Below are positions 41,813 to 55,563 of a DNA stretch of 64,000 bases, piece by piece. The stretch covers positions 24,805,367-24,869,366 of the forward strand of contig CM055098.1 of NCBI GenBank assembly GCA_029204225.1. The letters are read 5' to 3'. The notes below the pieces were generated by a model that saw only the letters and a program-made list of their open reading frames with translations, had not been told where the DNA came from and made no database searches. This stretch comes from Diphasiastrum complanatum. Taxonomy: Eukaryota; Streptophyta; Lycopodiopsida; Lycopodiales; Lycopodiaceae. How positions within the stretch are numbered: position 1 is the stretch's first letter; every line of letters begins with the position of its first letter. Made by a program: the position numbers and the translations under genes.

Positions 41813-42578
41813 GAGTCTTTTGTTGATGATAAATCTGCAATATGTTGGTAGATTGGTTTGTAATAGCATGAGCTCTGTTCTGATAAAATCAAGCTTCCAA
41901 TGTTCTTCCACCTCAACCATAGCCAAATATTCCTCATTGTAGATAATGCTGATCTCCATTCGGTTTGTGTGACCATTTAGTTCAAAGTCTTGATCCAGTG
42001 GTAGCCATGTACCTTCAGTTTTCTTGTATCTCTGGTAGCTAAAGTGAGACTGAGCATTTGCTTTTTGATATGATAACGAAAGATCATTGAGGACTTTTTA
42101 ATCCTGCATTCTATGTCATTATTTGTTTTACTATCCCAACCTTGATCCATGAGATCTGGCAAAGTCTCATCAGATAAATCCTTGCAAACAAATAAGGTTG
42201 GTGTCCTACGAACAGTAGCACTCGAGAAAAAATCAACAAATATATGTAATGAGATAAACCAACTTAGGTGAACAATTTTCGAGCCTGTGCTTATCTTCAT
42301 AGCAATGAGTAGCTTGCATCCCAAGGATTCAGAAACAATACTGTCAGGAGTAGGCCACTCTTACTTTGAAAACTAGACAATGGAATTGTTTCGAGCTTGT
42401 CAAAACCTCCATCTGTTTGTGGAATATATAAAGATTCATAAAAATAGATACCACAATCTACAAGTTCCTTTAAACTTCCTCCTTTGTATTGCAGCTTTCC
42501 AACATTAGAGTGAATCACGTCTAATATTTTTGCAAGTGATTGTGCGGGCTCCCATTCACTTATGCAAATGATATAAAT
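41813..42578 (-). pseudogene. Gene Z exon, decayed, function unknown
   Basis: A 766-bp exon-like block is bounded by acceptor TTTTTTTCTTTCAG (just above 42578) and donor GTAAGTATTTTATG (41800-41812). It reads YIICISEWEPAQSLAKILDV, then KLQYKGGSLKELVDCGIYFY and IPQTDGGFDKLETIPLSSFQ. After shifts it continues KLLIAMKISTGSKIVHLSWF, FVCKDLSDETLPDLMDQGWD, TEGTWLPLDQDFELNGHTNR, MEISIIYNEEYLAMVEVEEH and ELMLLQTNLPTYCRFIINKR. There are at least two frameshifts. An SLAK run after a W-x-P-like stretch recalls gene X (NTKPASLAKEA), which could mean the two are related, but that is weak. The upstream part meets truncated Copia E3 at about 42720. Confidence 0.45.
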
Positions 42579-42719
42579 CTGAAAGAAAAAAACAATGTTG
42601 AGGCATTTAGATCATAATCTGAAGAGCATCAATAAAGGAAGTCACCTATGATTGTTGTAGAGTGCATATGTTGTGATATACTTACAATTATATTTTTGAT
42701 GATCATGATATACTTACAA

Positions 42720-43640
42720 TTACATACACAGCCACAATGATGATCTGCCCATCTGTAACTCTAACATATATATTGGAATCAGCCAACAGAGGCTTGAATT
42801 CTAATGATTTGAGGGCTTGATCTTTCTTCTTGTACCATTGTCGGGCTGATTGTTTCAGACCGTAGATGCTTCTATGCATTCTGCATGCATAGTCAAGAAG
42901 TGAATTCGAGACATATCCTAGGGACATATCTTCATCTAGTTCGCCATGCAAAAAGGCTGTCTTCTTGTCCACAATGTGGATCCTGAGGTCATAAGCTACT
43001 ATATATGCAAATAATAGACGTAGAGACAAATGTTTGATGACAGGAGAGAAGGTTTTAGTTTAGTCAATACCGTATCTCTGAGAAAAACCTTTCGCTACCA
43101 GTCTTGCCTTGTATTTCGTCACATTCCCATCTGGCTTGTATTTGAGCTTGAAGACCCATTTGCATTTGACAGTCTTGCGCTTATGTGGTAATGGCTCCAG
43201 TGTCCATACCTGGTTCTTCCTCATGGACTCCATCTCTTCGTTCATGGCTTGGATCCATCTGTCCTTCTCTGGACTTTCAATCGCCTCCTTGAAAGTCTGT
43301 GGTTCGCCACTGAACCCGGAGAACTCTTTTGATGTGGAAGCTGAGCTGCCTAGCACATATCTTGCTGGCGCTCTTTGTGGTCTTGTTAACTTTCTAGGAG
43401 ATCCTCCTGGAACAACTATGCCTTTGCCTTTGTCTGCTCTGCTCAGTCCGAAGCCATCTTGGTTTACAGGAACTGCGACAGCAGTGCGGCAGCAAATTGC
43501 CTCTCGAATCTTTCTGTGTCAGATTCATCGTTCGAATAGGAGACGACTCAAAAATCTTCGTTTTCGTGTTCGTCCTCTGCTCCCTCTGTCATTGGCGACA
43601 GGTCATAGTACTTTCTCTCCAAGAATTTGTAGCTGACAGG
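42720..43640 (-). pseudogene. E3 reverse transcriptase, N-terminal part
   Basis: Frames at 43060-43356 and 42703-43029 read WIQAMNEEMESMRKNQVWTL, CKWVFKLKYKPDGNVTKYKA, RLVAKGFSQRYGID and LRLLFAYIVAYDLRIHIVDK. They continue KTAFLHGELDEDMSLGY, RSIYGLKQSARQWYKKK and VTDGQIIIVAVYV. A stop interrupts near 43060. The sequence is closer to a normal RT than element A's copy. It ends right before the YVDD aspartates. The 43360-43640 part is the integrase/RT linker with several stops. Confidence 0.8.
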
Positions 43641-46005
43641 GTCGTCGTTGGCCATTATCCTACTCTCATCGAATCTGACACCTCTCACTATTTTCATAGT
43701 GTTCGTGTCTGGCATGTAGACTCTGTAGTATGACGAGTTGTTTTCATAACCTACCAGAAATCTCTGCTCGACTTTCTCATCAAGCTTCTTTCGAAGCTTA
43801 TCAAGAATATGTGCATAGGCTGCACAGTCAAAGATTCTGACGTGAGACAGGTTGGGCTTTCTATTCCATCATAGCTCATGTGGTGTCGTGTATGGGACAC
43901 CAGACTTGCATGTTCTATTTTGGATGTATGCGGCTGTAGCTACTACTTCAACCCACAGTGCCCTTGGGGCCTTCGAGTAGGCCATCATATATCTGGCTGC
44001 TTCCATCAGGATTTTGTTCTTTCGTTCAGCAACACCATTGTGCTGCGGTGTGTAGGCCGCAGTTTTTCTATGAATGATGTCACGATCATTGCAGAAGTCA
44101 ATGAAGCGATTCGAGATCTATTCGCCACCTCGATCTATTCTGATCTGCTTCACTTTGCTGCATGTACATCTCTTAGCCCAATTCACATATTCTGTGAGTT
44201 TATCAAGTGCTTCAGATTTATTCTGAATAATATACACTCTGACAAATTTGCTATAATCATCAATGAACAATGAAGGTTATATAATACTTTGAGCATCCTA
44301 TTGAGATCACATTGAATGGTCCACAAATGTCAGAATGCACTAACTCCAAAATCTTAGTCACTCTGTAGGAGTCTTTGACGAATGGTGTGCGTGACATCTT
44401 GCCCTTCAAACATGCATCACAGGTGGTCGAACTGGTTGCATTCGAGATGATGACCCCTATTATTGCTCCATCATGGCTTGTTTGGTAAAGTGCCATTGAG
44501 TTTATGTGGCAGAGTCTCCTGTGCCACAGAGTGTCTGGATGATCATCATGAGTTTGATGCACCTGATCTGCAGGTAGGCGTACCTTCAGATGATATAGGT
44601 TTCCTTTCCTTCTACCTTGAGCGATCAAAGTACTAGTACTGGCATCAATCACATTGCATGCTTCATCAGAAAACATCACACGCATCCCTGCATCTGCTAT
44701 TCTTGCTACTGAGAGCAAGTCTTGTTGCAGAATATGCATGAACAGAACATCTTCGAGTCGTCTATCTCTGCCATTAGTGTTGAGCCATAGTGAACCAATA
44801 TCGTTCACTTGATGTCTAGATCCATCTCCAAGAATTATGAATCTTGAGGGATCTGCACTTCTGAAATCAGATATTATTCGTCTTGATGTCACGAAGTGCG
44901 AGGTGGCTCTTGGGTCTAGAATCACCTCATGTGTGTCGGATGTTGATGTTGCACACACATCTTCAAAGATATAGATGGTCGAACAGTTTCTTTTCATTCT
45001 TTCTTCGCCCATTTTTGAGCTCTCGGGTTCCTCGACATAGGATGAACTATTGTTGTTCTCCTGTCTGTTCTGTGCTAATTTGTTTCTTGGATTCTGGCGG
45101 CAATCCATGGCTGTGTGACCCTTCTTGTGGCAATGGATACACTCAATCTTGGGATTGAGCCAGCATGTATCTACTGTATGCCCGTCTCTTTTGCATCTCA
45201 TGCAAGGTTTCTTGTCTGCACCTTGTTGTTTCAACCTCCCTTTGCTCTTCCAATTGCCTTTGCTGGTTTTTTCTGCTTGCTGATCATGATCCTGCCTCTG
45301 ATTTGGCCTCCTCTTAGGCTTGAATTGCTTCTTGGATTTTTCCTTGTTGCCATAGAGGGCCTGGTCAAAACCATCTTTGTGATCAAGATGTTCTCTGGCC
45401 TCGACTTCCTCTCGAATCTCGACAATCGCCTTTTCGAGATTCATGGTAAGGTCTTTCGTGAGCAGGGTCCTCGTTGTCTGGAATGATGTGGGTAAGGCTC
45501 TCAATAGATACGTGAGCTGCTTCTCAGCTGACACAACGTTCTCTTCTCCAAAGTTATGTAGTGATAGAAATAGATTCTTCATCTTTCTCACAAAAAGAAG
45601 TGAGGTCTTTTCCATCCCACTGTAGATTCGTCAGTTGATCTTCCAGCATCATGATCTGACTTCTTGATTTCGTCTGAAATCTGGTGAGCAATGCATCCCA
45701 CATCTCCTTAGCTTTGGAGAGTGTATCCAGGTCAAGTGTGAGACTATCTTCGATGGAAGATGATAGCAAGGCTACTGCCTTGTCGTTTTTCTCCCTCCAC
45801 TCAACTTGTCTTAACTTTGTAGGCTTGAAAGTTGGATCTTGAAGAATCAAGTATTGTGCAGATCTTGCTCTGCATGCTGCTGATTGAAGCCATTGCTTCT
45901 TGAAGTCTGTTGTCTTGTTGATGGTTGTTTGTCTGAATGCTTGGCCTCCTGGATCTACTAGCTTCTTGGATATGTCAAAATATGGCAGGATGATAGGCTC
46001 TGATA
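43641..46005 (-). pseudogene. E3 gag, protease and integrase
   Basis: Gag starts near 46000 (LPYFDISKKLVDPGGQAFRQ), shifts frame near 45590 and continues in an open 451-codon frame (44260-45615). It has two CX2CX4HX4C knuckles in tandem (CMRCKRDGHTVDTC and CIHCHKKGHTAMDC, about 45120-45210). The protease motif reads DPRATSH instead of DSGATSH, so it is inactive. The integrase zinc region (WHRRLCHIN, CDACLKGKM) and HSDICGPF follow. The rest of the core (43880-44260) is frameshifted, with HNGVAERKN-like and ARYMMAYSKAP-like segments in other frames. Confidence 0.85.
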
Positions 46006-46008
46006 CCA
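45996..46008 (-). other. Primer-binding site of E3
   Basis: The minus strand reads TGGTATCAGAGCC one base inside the 5' LTR, the same geometry as in element A. Confidence 0.92.
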
Positions 46009-46009
46009 C

Positions 46010-46758
46010 TAATGAGAATCAAATGAGAGAGAATCGCAAAATAGTCACAACAATCATGATCCTCTTGCGCTTCGGATGGAGTTCAGATGCGATCGCTGGA
46101 CACTGCCAGCTGAATCACTCCTACAATCCTCCAGAATGTAGTCAGGCACTGCTGATCTACGTTTATAAAATTAATGCAACACTCAACATAGTTTCAACCA
46201 AGGTGCGGAATTAAAATAAACAAGAGAACTCAGACATACGAATGACAACAGATGCATTTGCATTCGAGATCAGACACAACAAGAAGAATCATCTATATTG
46301 ATCTTTCTCTGATTTCTTCAAGCACTGCATGCAAATCCACGCAGTGTGTTGGCGTGGGAGAAACACGGTTCTCTCATGAGTAATCACCCTACTTTACTAG
46401 CGGACAATTGGATCTACAGATCCTAGATAGAATTGTCTTCGCACGCAGGTGGACATGTATTTTGTAATTTCGTCTTGATTGCTTACTAGCATCAGACTAC
46501 TACATTACATTGTATGTGTATTTTGTTGTTCTATATGTCAAGTATCATCCAGTAAGTATAGTCGCTCTATGTGAATCTAAGATTAGAGTGATTAAGCATC
46601 TACAACTAATCGGGGAATTACAAGAGTGGCAGATTAGCCACGACCTAGGGAGTATCTGCTGACGTCATGCCATCAGATCAGATTTCTATACTCCTGGGTA
46701 CTTGCGTGATCTTTGCTGGTACTCTTTGGAGCGTGAGGGCAAAATGGGTTTCGCGACA
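46010..46758 (-). repeat. 5' LTR of E3, about 749 bp
   Basis: On the minus strand it begins TGTCGCGAAACCC and aligns with the element A 3' LTR through to GAACTCCATCCGAA. It ends CTCATTA (the canonical CA is mutated) before the PBS. Shared words include CTCTAATCTTAGATTCACA, CTTGACATA and CCGACTACATTCTGGA-like segments. Confidence 0.85.
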
Positions 46759-47010
46759 TTTTTAGTGTCGCGTCGTTGGTTTCGTTTCCGTCGTTGGTTT
46801 CGTTTTGCTCGTCTGCCTTTCTCTCATACTGGACCACAAAAGATTCTCGTGCGTGAATCTTTCGTGTTCGCAAACCATTCGTCTTTGTTTCCTTTGACTT
46901 TCGTGTTCGCGAAACTTTTCGTGTTTCGTGCATCTTGACTTTTGTGTTCGTAAAACTTTTTGTGTTTCGTGTCTCCTGACTATCGTGTTTGCGAACATCT
47001 TCGTCAGGCT
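46759..47010. repeat. CpG-containing tandem words, about 43-bp period
   Basis: Three loose units at about 46895-47005 share TGACTTTCGTGTTCGCGAAA, TTTTCGTGTTTCGTG and similar. Before them GTTGGTTTCGTTTCCGTC is doubled (46774-46810). The style resembles the repeats inside the E4 LTR, but the sequence differs. It is noncoding despite a 140-codon shadow frame. Confidence 0.55.
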
Positions 47011-49774
<2,764 letters not shown>

Positions 49775-49779
49775 AGATT

Positions 49780-50616
49780 TGTCGCAGGAGCGCGTGCATG
49801 GGACTGATTCGTGTTCGTCCTCACTTCGTCTTCTTTAACGCAAACAATTTTCTGTCTTTTAATTTTCTTTTGTGTGAAAGCCCTTACAGGATCTCAGACA
49901 CTCGACTACGCATTACAAAACATATTCTATTCTAGCAATCATGATCTACAGCACAAGACAAGATGCACGAAAATAGAGTGACTAAATTATCAGTTTTAGT
50001 TTAGAGTGAATTCGTCAGTGTCACGCTTGTTGGCGGAAATGACATTCTACTCTTACGTTGTGTTCTGCTCGTTGGCAAACTTTCATGCACAGCTATGGTT
50101 CCTTTTCTTTCTTACTCTATTCGCTACGTCTCTCTCTGTCACTTACAGATCTCTGTATTCACTCTTTTTTTATGATCCAGAGAGGATCGTTTATACCTCC
50201 ACTATGTGGAGTTTACAAGATAACTAAACATAGAATCACATCACTAGTTAACGCTAATCAACTAGTTAGTTAGTCTGTGTCGTTGCTATTCGTTTCAGCT
50301 GGGCGTGAAGCCTCTTGAGCTGCCAGCTGGCAACGCGAAAGATTTTCCTTCGTCTGTTTCGTAATCTCCCATTTGCTTTCGTTCTTTTCGTAGTTTTCGT
50401 TTCACGTCCCTTTTTTGGCTTTGCGGTCCTGGAGGTGTGTTTGCGATTTGCGATTGATTCGCGAATTGTTTGTGCTTCGAGTCAAAGACATGTTGACTGT
50501 CGTGAATTGTTCTCGTTCGTGCTTCGAGTCAAGGTCATGTTGATTGTCGCGAATTGTTCGACCTTCGTGTCTTGTTCGTACTGTGACAAAGTTGTAGGAG
50601 TTCACCAATTCTGACA
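49780..50616 (-). repeat. 3' LTR of E4, 837 bp
   Basis: It runs to GGAGTTCACCAATTCTGACA, followed by polypurine tract AAAGAGGGAG (50617-50628, minus). It contains a doubled ~55-bp word around TTCGTGCTTCGAGTCAARG (50450-50560). It is about 206 bp longer than the 5' LTR: the stretch about 50028-50233 is missing there. Confidence 0.92.
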
Positions 50617-50628
50617 CTCCCTCTTTAA

Positions 50629-51230
50629 CCTATGAAAAATTGCCTACATTGGAAAATCTAGCCATGTAGAATATTGTACATTTTGTCAATATTGTTTGTT
50701 GGTTACTTGAATGGCCAAAGTGCCACTTGTACATACACACCTAAAGTAGGTTACCACGAGTCAAGAGGAGTGGTTGTGTCCATTTGGTAGTGATTCCTAC
50801 TTTGTAGGATCTAGACCATGATTTATGATGAGATTTGTACCTATCATGCACCTACCAAGCATGACTCTTGGATCTAGGTTAGGGTTTTCACATTAGGGCA
50901 AGAAAGTGGAGTCTACTTCCTTATTACATGCTGGATTTTCACCTAACTTTGCAAAGGAAGTGTGTTTTACTATGTATTCCCATTCTCCATAGTGAGAAGA
51001 TAGAAACTTTTTGGAGACTCAAGGAGAAACTCGAGTTTCCTCTCATTGTATGGTAATTACTCTTGATTTCCAATGAAACCCAGCTTTGGCACTTTGTAAA
51101 CACTGTCTACAGGCCGTACTACAGCCTTATTTCCACACGTGTGGAGTAGGATTATACTAATTGATCAATGCTTTGATTGTCTCTGCTTGTTTCCTATCAA
51201 GCTGGTAAACTAGATCTTGTTTTCTGATGA
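50629..51230 (-). other. E4 3' untranslated region
   Basis: About 600 bp lie between the RNase H stop and the polypurine tract, without a coding frame. It carries an exact CACACGTGTG at 51134-51143 beside a GGCCGTACTACAG word. This is an unusually long 3' segment for a Copia element. Confidence 0.6.
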
Positions 51231-51316
51231 CTAGTTTCTGATAGATTGTTTAACAAGCATACATTCACCTTGTGGATCATTCAAAGATCCATTTATGGTC
51301 CTTAGTACTGTACTTT

Positions 51317-51772
51317 TCACAGAACCTTGCAACTTTGTTCGTTCAATCCAATTGCCTCTCTTTGCTTGGTAAAGAGTGGCTTGTCGAGTGGTTTCGTGAG
51401 GAGATCTGCAATCATATTTTCTGATTTTATAAACTGGACCTGGAGCTCTCCTTTTGAGATCAAATCTCGAATATGATGGTACTTCAAAGGAATGTGCTTT
51501 GTCTTTGAATGGAAGACAAGATCTTGGGACAGATAGATGGCACTCTGAGAGTCCATCATTATCATGTTTGGCCCCTCTTGTGGTATCCCGATTGCCTCCA
51601 ACATCATTTGCAGCCACACTACCTCATTCGCCACTTTTGAGGCTGCGACATATTCAGCTTCGCAAGAGGATTGAACTACCAAGGTTTGCTTTTTGCATAT
51701 CCAGCTGATTGCAACTCCGCATGCTATCGTACATCCTCTAGTAATGGACTTGTTGTCCCCTGTTCTTCGCAA
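51317..51772 (-). pseudogene. E4 RNase H
   Basis: An open frame of 151 codons reads RTGDNKSITRGCTIACGVAI, CKKQTLVVQSSCEAEYVAAS (Glu), MMDSQSAIYLSQDLVFHSKT (Asp), KHIPLKYHHIRDLISKGELQ and ADLLTKPLDKPLF. It lacks the first Asp motif because the RT/RNase H border is deleted. The joint near 51770 shares GAAGAACAGG with the end of the integrase fragment, a microhomology deletion. Confidence 0.88.
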
Positions 51773-52158
51773 AATCTTGAGAATTTTGTGTTTTTGTATT
51801 CACCTCCATTGTCAGATCTAAGGATCTGTATCCTTTTTGAGGTGTGTCGCTCTGCGAATGCCACGAACTTCTTGAAAGAATCAAATACTTCGGATTTCTT
51901 CTTCAAGTAGTAGATCATGGTCATTCGACTGTAATCATATATGAACGTTAGAAAATATTTTGAACCTGAGAGCGAATCTATTTTCATCGGTCCACACACA
52001 TCAGAGTGGACAATCTCAAGAACTTCTTTGGCTCTTCTTCCTTCGTTTGTAAATGGATTCCGATGTTGCTTGTCTTTTTGACAAGCTTCGTAGAACTCAG
52101 CCTCGGGCCTTGATATTTTGAGACCTGTGACAATGTCCTTTGTGCTCATGTCATACAA
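51773..52158 (-). pseudogene. E4 integrase fragment
   Basis: It reads LEIVHSDVCGPMKIDSLSGS (first Asp), KYFLTFIYDYSRMTMIYYLK and RSDNGGEYKNTKFSRFCEEQ (second Asp). It then breaks into RNase H sequence before the catalytic Glu. A stop separates it from the protease-side frame. Confidence 0.88.
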
Positions 52159-53505
52159 GCTCTACATGTTCAAATGATACAATCTCCTATGCCTAGCTGA
52201 TCTTTGTTTTTTGAAGCATTTAATATGCTATCAGAGTTGCTGATTATTTTGGCCTGGTAGAGGTTTCTTTCTCTGCATCCGACCATCGGCAACTTGTTTG
52301 TCATCTTCTCGATCATACGGCAAATGTTGTCATCGAACAAAACTCGAATGCCTAGATCTGCCATCTTGGAAATAGATAGCAGATCTTTTCTGAGTGAGGG
52401 CACATACAGTGCCCCTGGCAGCTCTGCTTGGCCTGATAGTGTTCGTAGATGTAGAGTGTCGATGCTTTTGACATCATGTCTACTTCCATCGCCTAGAATC
52501 ACTGCTCTGATGTTTTTGAGTTCGTGAAAGTCAATCAAGACTTTCTTGTTGCAGATTATGTGTGAAGTTGCTCCTGAATCAATGACTACATCGTAGTCGT
52601 GTTTAGAGTAGCTTGTTGAAGCTTCATTGAGTATCATGAAAGCTTCTCACCTCTTTCAACATCCTTTGATGACTCTGCAACGTTTGTCTTTTCAGCTTTG
52701 TTCTTTCTTTTTGGGTTGAATCTGCAATCATATGCAGAATGCCCTTTCTTCTTGCAGTGCATGCAAGGTATTGCTGGAATGAACCAGCATTTGTTGGCCA
52801 TATGGCCAGGTTTGTGGCAGTGATTGCAGGAAGAAGATTGCTGATTCAAGGATTCGTCTTCTTGAATCTTGGCTTGCTTTTTTTTTTTCTTCTTCTCTTT
52901 CGTGAAGAGAGCTTTTTCTTGATCACTGCTTCCCTCTCCTTCATCTCTCATCAGTCTCTCATCAGCGACAAGACTGACTGCTTTGTCGAATGTCATATCT
53001 GGTAGACTCAGTATGAGCATTCTCAGCGGCTGATAGGACGTCGGTAGAGATTTCATGAAGTACATCAGCTGCTATGGTGATGGGACCTGGTGCTCCTGTC
53101 CTGATGCAGCGAGTTAATCGTTCTGATCTTATCAACGTGCTGATCTAACTGGTTGCCATCCCACCGTATGGATTGCAGCTGATTGTGAAGGTGCATGACT
53201 GAAGCTGCAATCCTCACTTCATACTTCTGCTTCAATCTTTCCCATGCTGCATGGCTACTTTCGCAGTCTTCAATCTGCATGAGTAGATCTTCATTTATGG
53301 ACGAAACGATAATCGCCATTGCGTGCTCATCTTTTTTGATCCATTCAGCTCTCCTCGGGTCTCCCTCTGGAGGTTGCACCTCTAAGAGCTCGGTCACCGA
53401 CCAGATGCCTTCGCCCTTCAGGAGTGTTTTGATTTTGAATTTCCAGATTCAGTAATTTGCGCCATTGAGACTGATTGCTACTCCGGTCTGGATTGTCATA
53501 GCCAT
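52159..53505 (-). pseudogene. E4 gag and protease
   Basis: Gag starts at ATG 53505 (MAMTIQTGVAISLNGANY, then an in-frame stop). It continues LKQKYEVRIAASVMHLHNQL and FMKSLPTSYQPLRMLILSLP. After these come two zinc knuckles CNHCHKPGHMANKC and CMHCKKKGHSAYDC (about 52730-52830), spaced as in E3. The protease reads DVVIDSGATSHIICNK, which looks intact, then LGDGSRHDVKSIDTLHLRT and KDLLSISKMADLGIRVLFDD. There are stops near 53060 and 52640. E3/A and E4 are related families. Confidence 0.88.
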
Positions 53506-53558
53506 ATTATGTTGTCTGGAAGAATCACTGCTGGGATATCAGTAGTGACAACCTGGTA

Positions 53559-53570
53559 GCTCTGATACCA
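53559..53570 (-). other. Primer-binding site of E4
   Basis: The minus strand reads TGGTATCAGAGC directly after the 5' LTR end ..CCCACAACA. Confidence 0.93.
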
Positions 53571-54201
53571 TGTTGTGGGAGCACGTGCGTGGGACTGATT
53601 CATGTTCGTCCTCATTTCGTCTTCTTAATCGCGAACAATTTTCTGTCTTTTAATTTTCTTTTGTGCGGAAGCCCTTACAGGATCCCAGACACTCGACTAT
53701 GCATCACAGAACATATTCTATTCTAGCAATCATGATCTATAGCACAAGACAAGATGCATGAAAATAGAGTGACTGAATTATCAGTTTTAGTTTAGAGTAA
53801 ATTCGTTAGTGTCACGCTCACATCACTAGTTAACGCTAATCAACTAGTTAGTTAGTCTGTGTCATTGCTACTTGTTTCAGTTGGGCGTGAAGCCCGTTGA
53901 GCTGCCAGCTGGCAACGCGAAAGATTTTCCTTCGTATGTTTCGTAATCTCCCGTTTGCTTTCATTCTTTTCGTAGTTTTCGTTTCGCGTCCCTTTTTCAG
54001 CTTTGTGGTCCTCCTGGAGGTGTGTTTGTGATTCGCAATTGATTCGCGAATCGTTCGTGCTTCGAGTCAAAGACACGTTGACTGTCACGAATTGTTCTTG
54101 TTCGTGCTTCGAGTCAAGGTCATGTTGATTGTCGCGAATTGTTCGACCTTCGTGTCTTGTTTGTGCTACGACAAAGTTGTAGGAGTTCACCATTTCTGAC
54201 A
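53571..54201 (-). repeat. 5' LTR of E4, 631 bp, with internal deletion
   Basis: It matches the 3' LTR at both ends but lacks about 206 bp near 53820, where GTGTCACGCT joins CACATCACTAGTTAACG. It keeps the doubled GTGCTTCGAGTCAARG word. Confidence 0.92.
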
Positions 54202-54206
54202 AGATT

Positions 54207-54663
54207 ATTGTGAATTATATAGGTGTTGTCATAATCATTAGAAAAGAAAAGTGATATGGAACTTTTGGTCCATCGTTGTGTTGGATGAAAGCAAATATTT
54301 GTACTTTTTGTTGTTCAAAGAAATGGTTGAAGGGTGAATATATCCAACGCAATTACAAGGTAATAAGCTTTTGTTTGTGAGATCCTTAAAAGCAATCATA
54401 TTGCAAAAAGTTTAACCCCAAGTGTGTGTGTTTCTCATGTAACTGCTAAACCATATTTAGTAGCAAATGATTGGATCAACAACTATTAACTATTCATTCT
54501 TGAAGCGATTGACATTCAATGCAACGATTGGCATTCGACATGGGCTACAATAGTTTCAAATGATTTTTCTTGTTTAAGAACCTGAAAAGTAAGACCCCAA
54601 GGTAAATGTAAAGCTTGTTTTTACTTTTGACAGCACCATGTCATGATGTTATGAAACTTGAAG
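54207..54663. other. No gene seen
   Basis: This is noncoding AT-rich sequence between E4 and the inverted-repeat element. Nothing supported. Confidence 0.6.
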
Positions 54664-55563
54664 TACTATGGAAGGAGCCGGGCATAGGCAATTCTGCCCA
54701 ATAAGGATTTCCAAAATAATTTGGGCGAGGCCCGGAGGGGCCGAGCCTAAATTTTTTTGGAAAGCCGAACCAGGAAGAATGGCCTGTGCCCGGCTCATTC
54801 CATTGCGTAATGGAATCTTTGACTTTTCCACATGCCATTAATAAAGCATAATCTGTAGTCTAACTTTTTTTGGACCAGTCAGAAACTGACGCGTGGCAGG
54901 CTGACAAGGACTGACGCGCGCGGACTGACATGCAAACTGGAATCGCATTTCTTTTTTGGTCAAAATTTGTTTTAAAAAGCCAATGACATTCTATGCTTTT
55001 TAAAGAGCCCAAAAACTGGGCATAATCTTCAAAAAGAATCCATTAAGTTCACATAAAAGTTCAAAAGTATATTGTGGCCCATATATTTTTTCTAAAGAAG
55101 TGAGGGGGATATTGCACTTTATGAATATCTAAGAAGTGTGGCCAGTACGAAAACTTTCAGCCAATCCTTTATGTTTACATAATGGGTACCTTGTGATTAT
55201 TTTGCCCCTTTTTTGAGCATCTTAAAAAGTAGAAAATTCATATATATTTTTTCACATGCTTGCGCTTTCCACCCATCACGTCAGGCTGTCCATTGTGTCA
55301 GTTGTATGGCTGCCACATGCACTTCGAGACTGGTCAGTCAGAGAAGTGCTCATTACGTTTCAAAAAATACATGTGAAAAGAGTCAAAGGTACCCATTACC
55401 CAATGGAAAGTTTCAAAAAATACATGTGAGAAGAGTCAAAGGTACCATTACGCAATGGAAGGTGCTTGCATAGGACATTATGCCTCGTAAGGGTCTCTAG
55501 AATTTTCCTAAAACTGAAAATCCTTATGGGGCTGAGGGAAATTCCGAGGGACCTTCCATAGTA
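54664..55563. mobile_element. Short inverted-repeat DNA transposon, about 0.9 kb
   Basis: The left end reads TACTATGGAAGG, and the right end is its exact reverse complement CCTTCCATAGTA. The match continues imperfectly for about 190 bp: both arms hold ATAAGGATTT and, further in, CCATTGCGTAATGG followed by CTTTGACT. If the flanking TA is the target duplication, the termini are CTATGGAAGG, as for Tc1/mariner-like or Stowaway-type elements. The right arm holds a 52-bp tandem duplication (55357-55462). No transposase is encoded, so it is non-autonomous. Confidence 0.7.

Larger units (their letters stand above)
42720..46758 (-). mobile_element. Copia element E3, 3' half missing
   Basis: Read on the minus strand it has a 5' LTR, PBS, gag with two zinc knuckles, protease, integrase and RT up to QIIIVAVYV. 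The catalytic DD, RNase H and 3' LTR are lost at about 42720, where gene Z sequence begins. LTR and coding sequence match element A, so they are one family. A duplicated word GATATACTTACAATTA lies at the truncation. Confidence 0.85.
49780..54201 (-). mobile_element. Copia element E4, RT deleted, both LTRs present
   Basis: The element is 4422 bp, flanked by target duplication AGATT (49775-49779 and 54202-54206). The LTRs start TGTCGCAGGAGC or TGTTGTGGGAGC and end CTGACA on the plus strand. The minus strand has PBS, gag with two zinc knuckles, protease, part of integrase, then RNase H directly, a 3' untranslated region of about 600 bp, a polypurine tract and the 3' LTR. RT is completely absent. 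A related LTR fragment lies at 6707-6999. Confidence 0.93.

Noticed and set aside
43109-43636. 175-codon plus-strand frame opposite E3 RT
   Set aside because: Antisense to recognised RT sequence on the minus strand.
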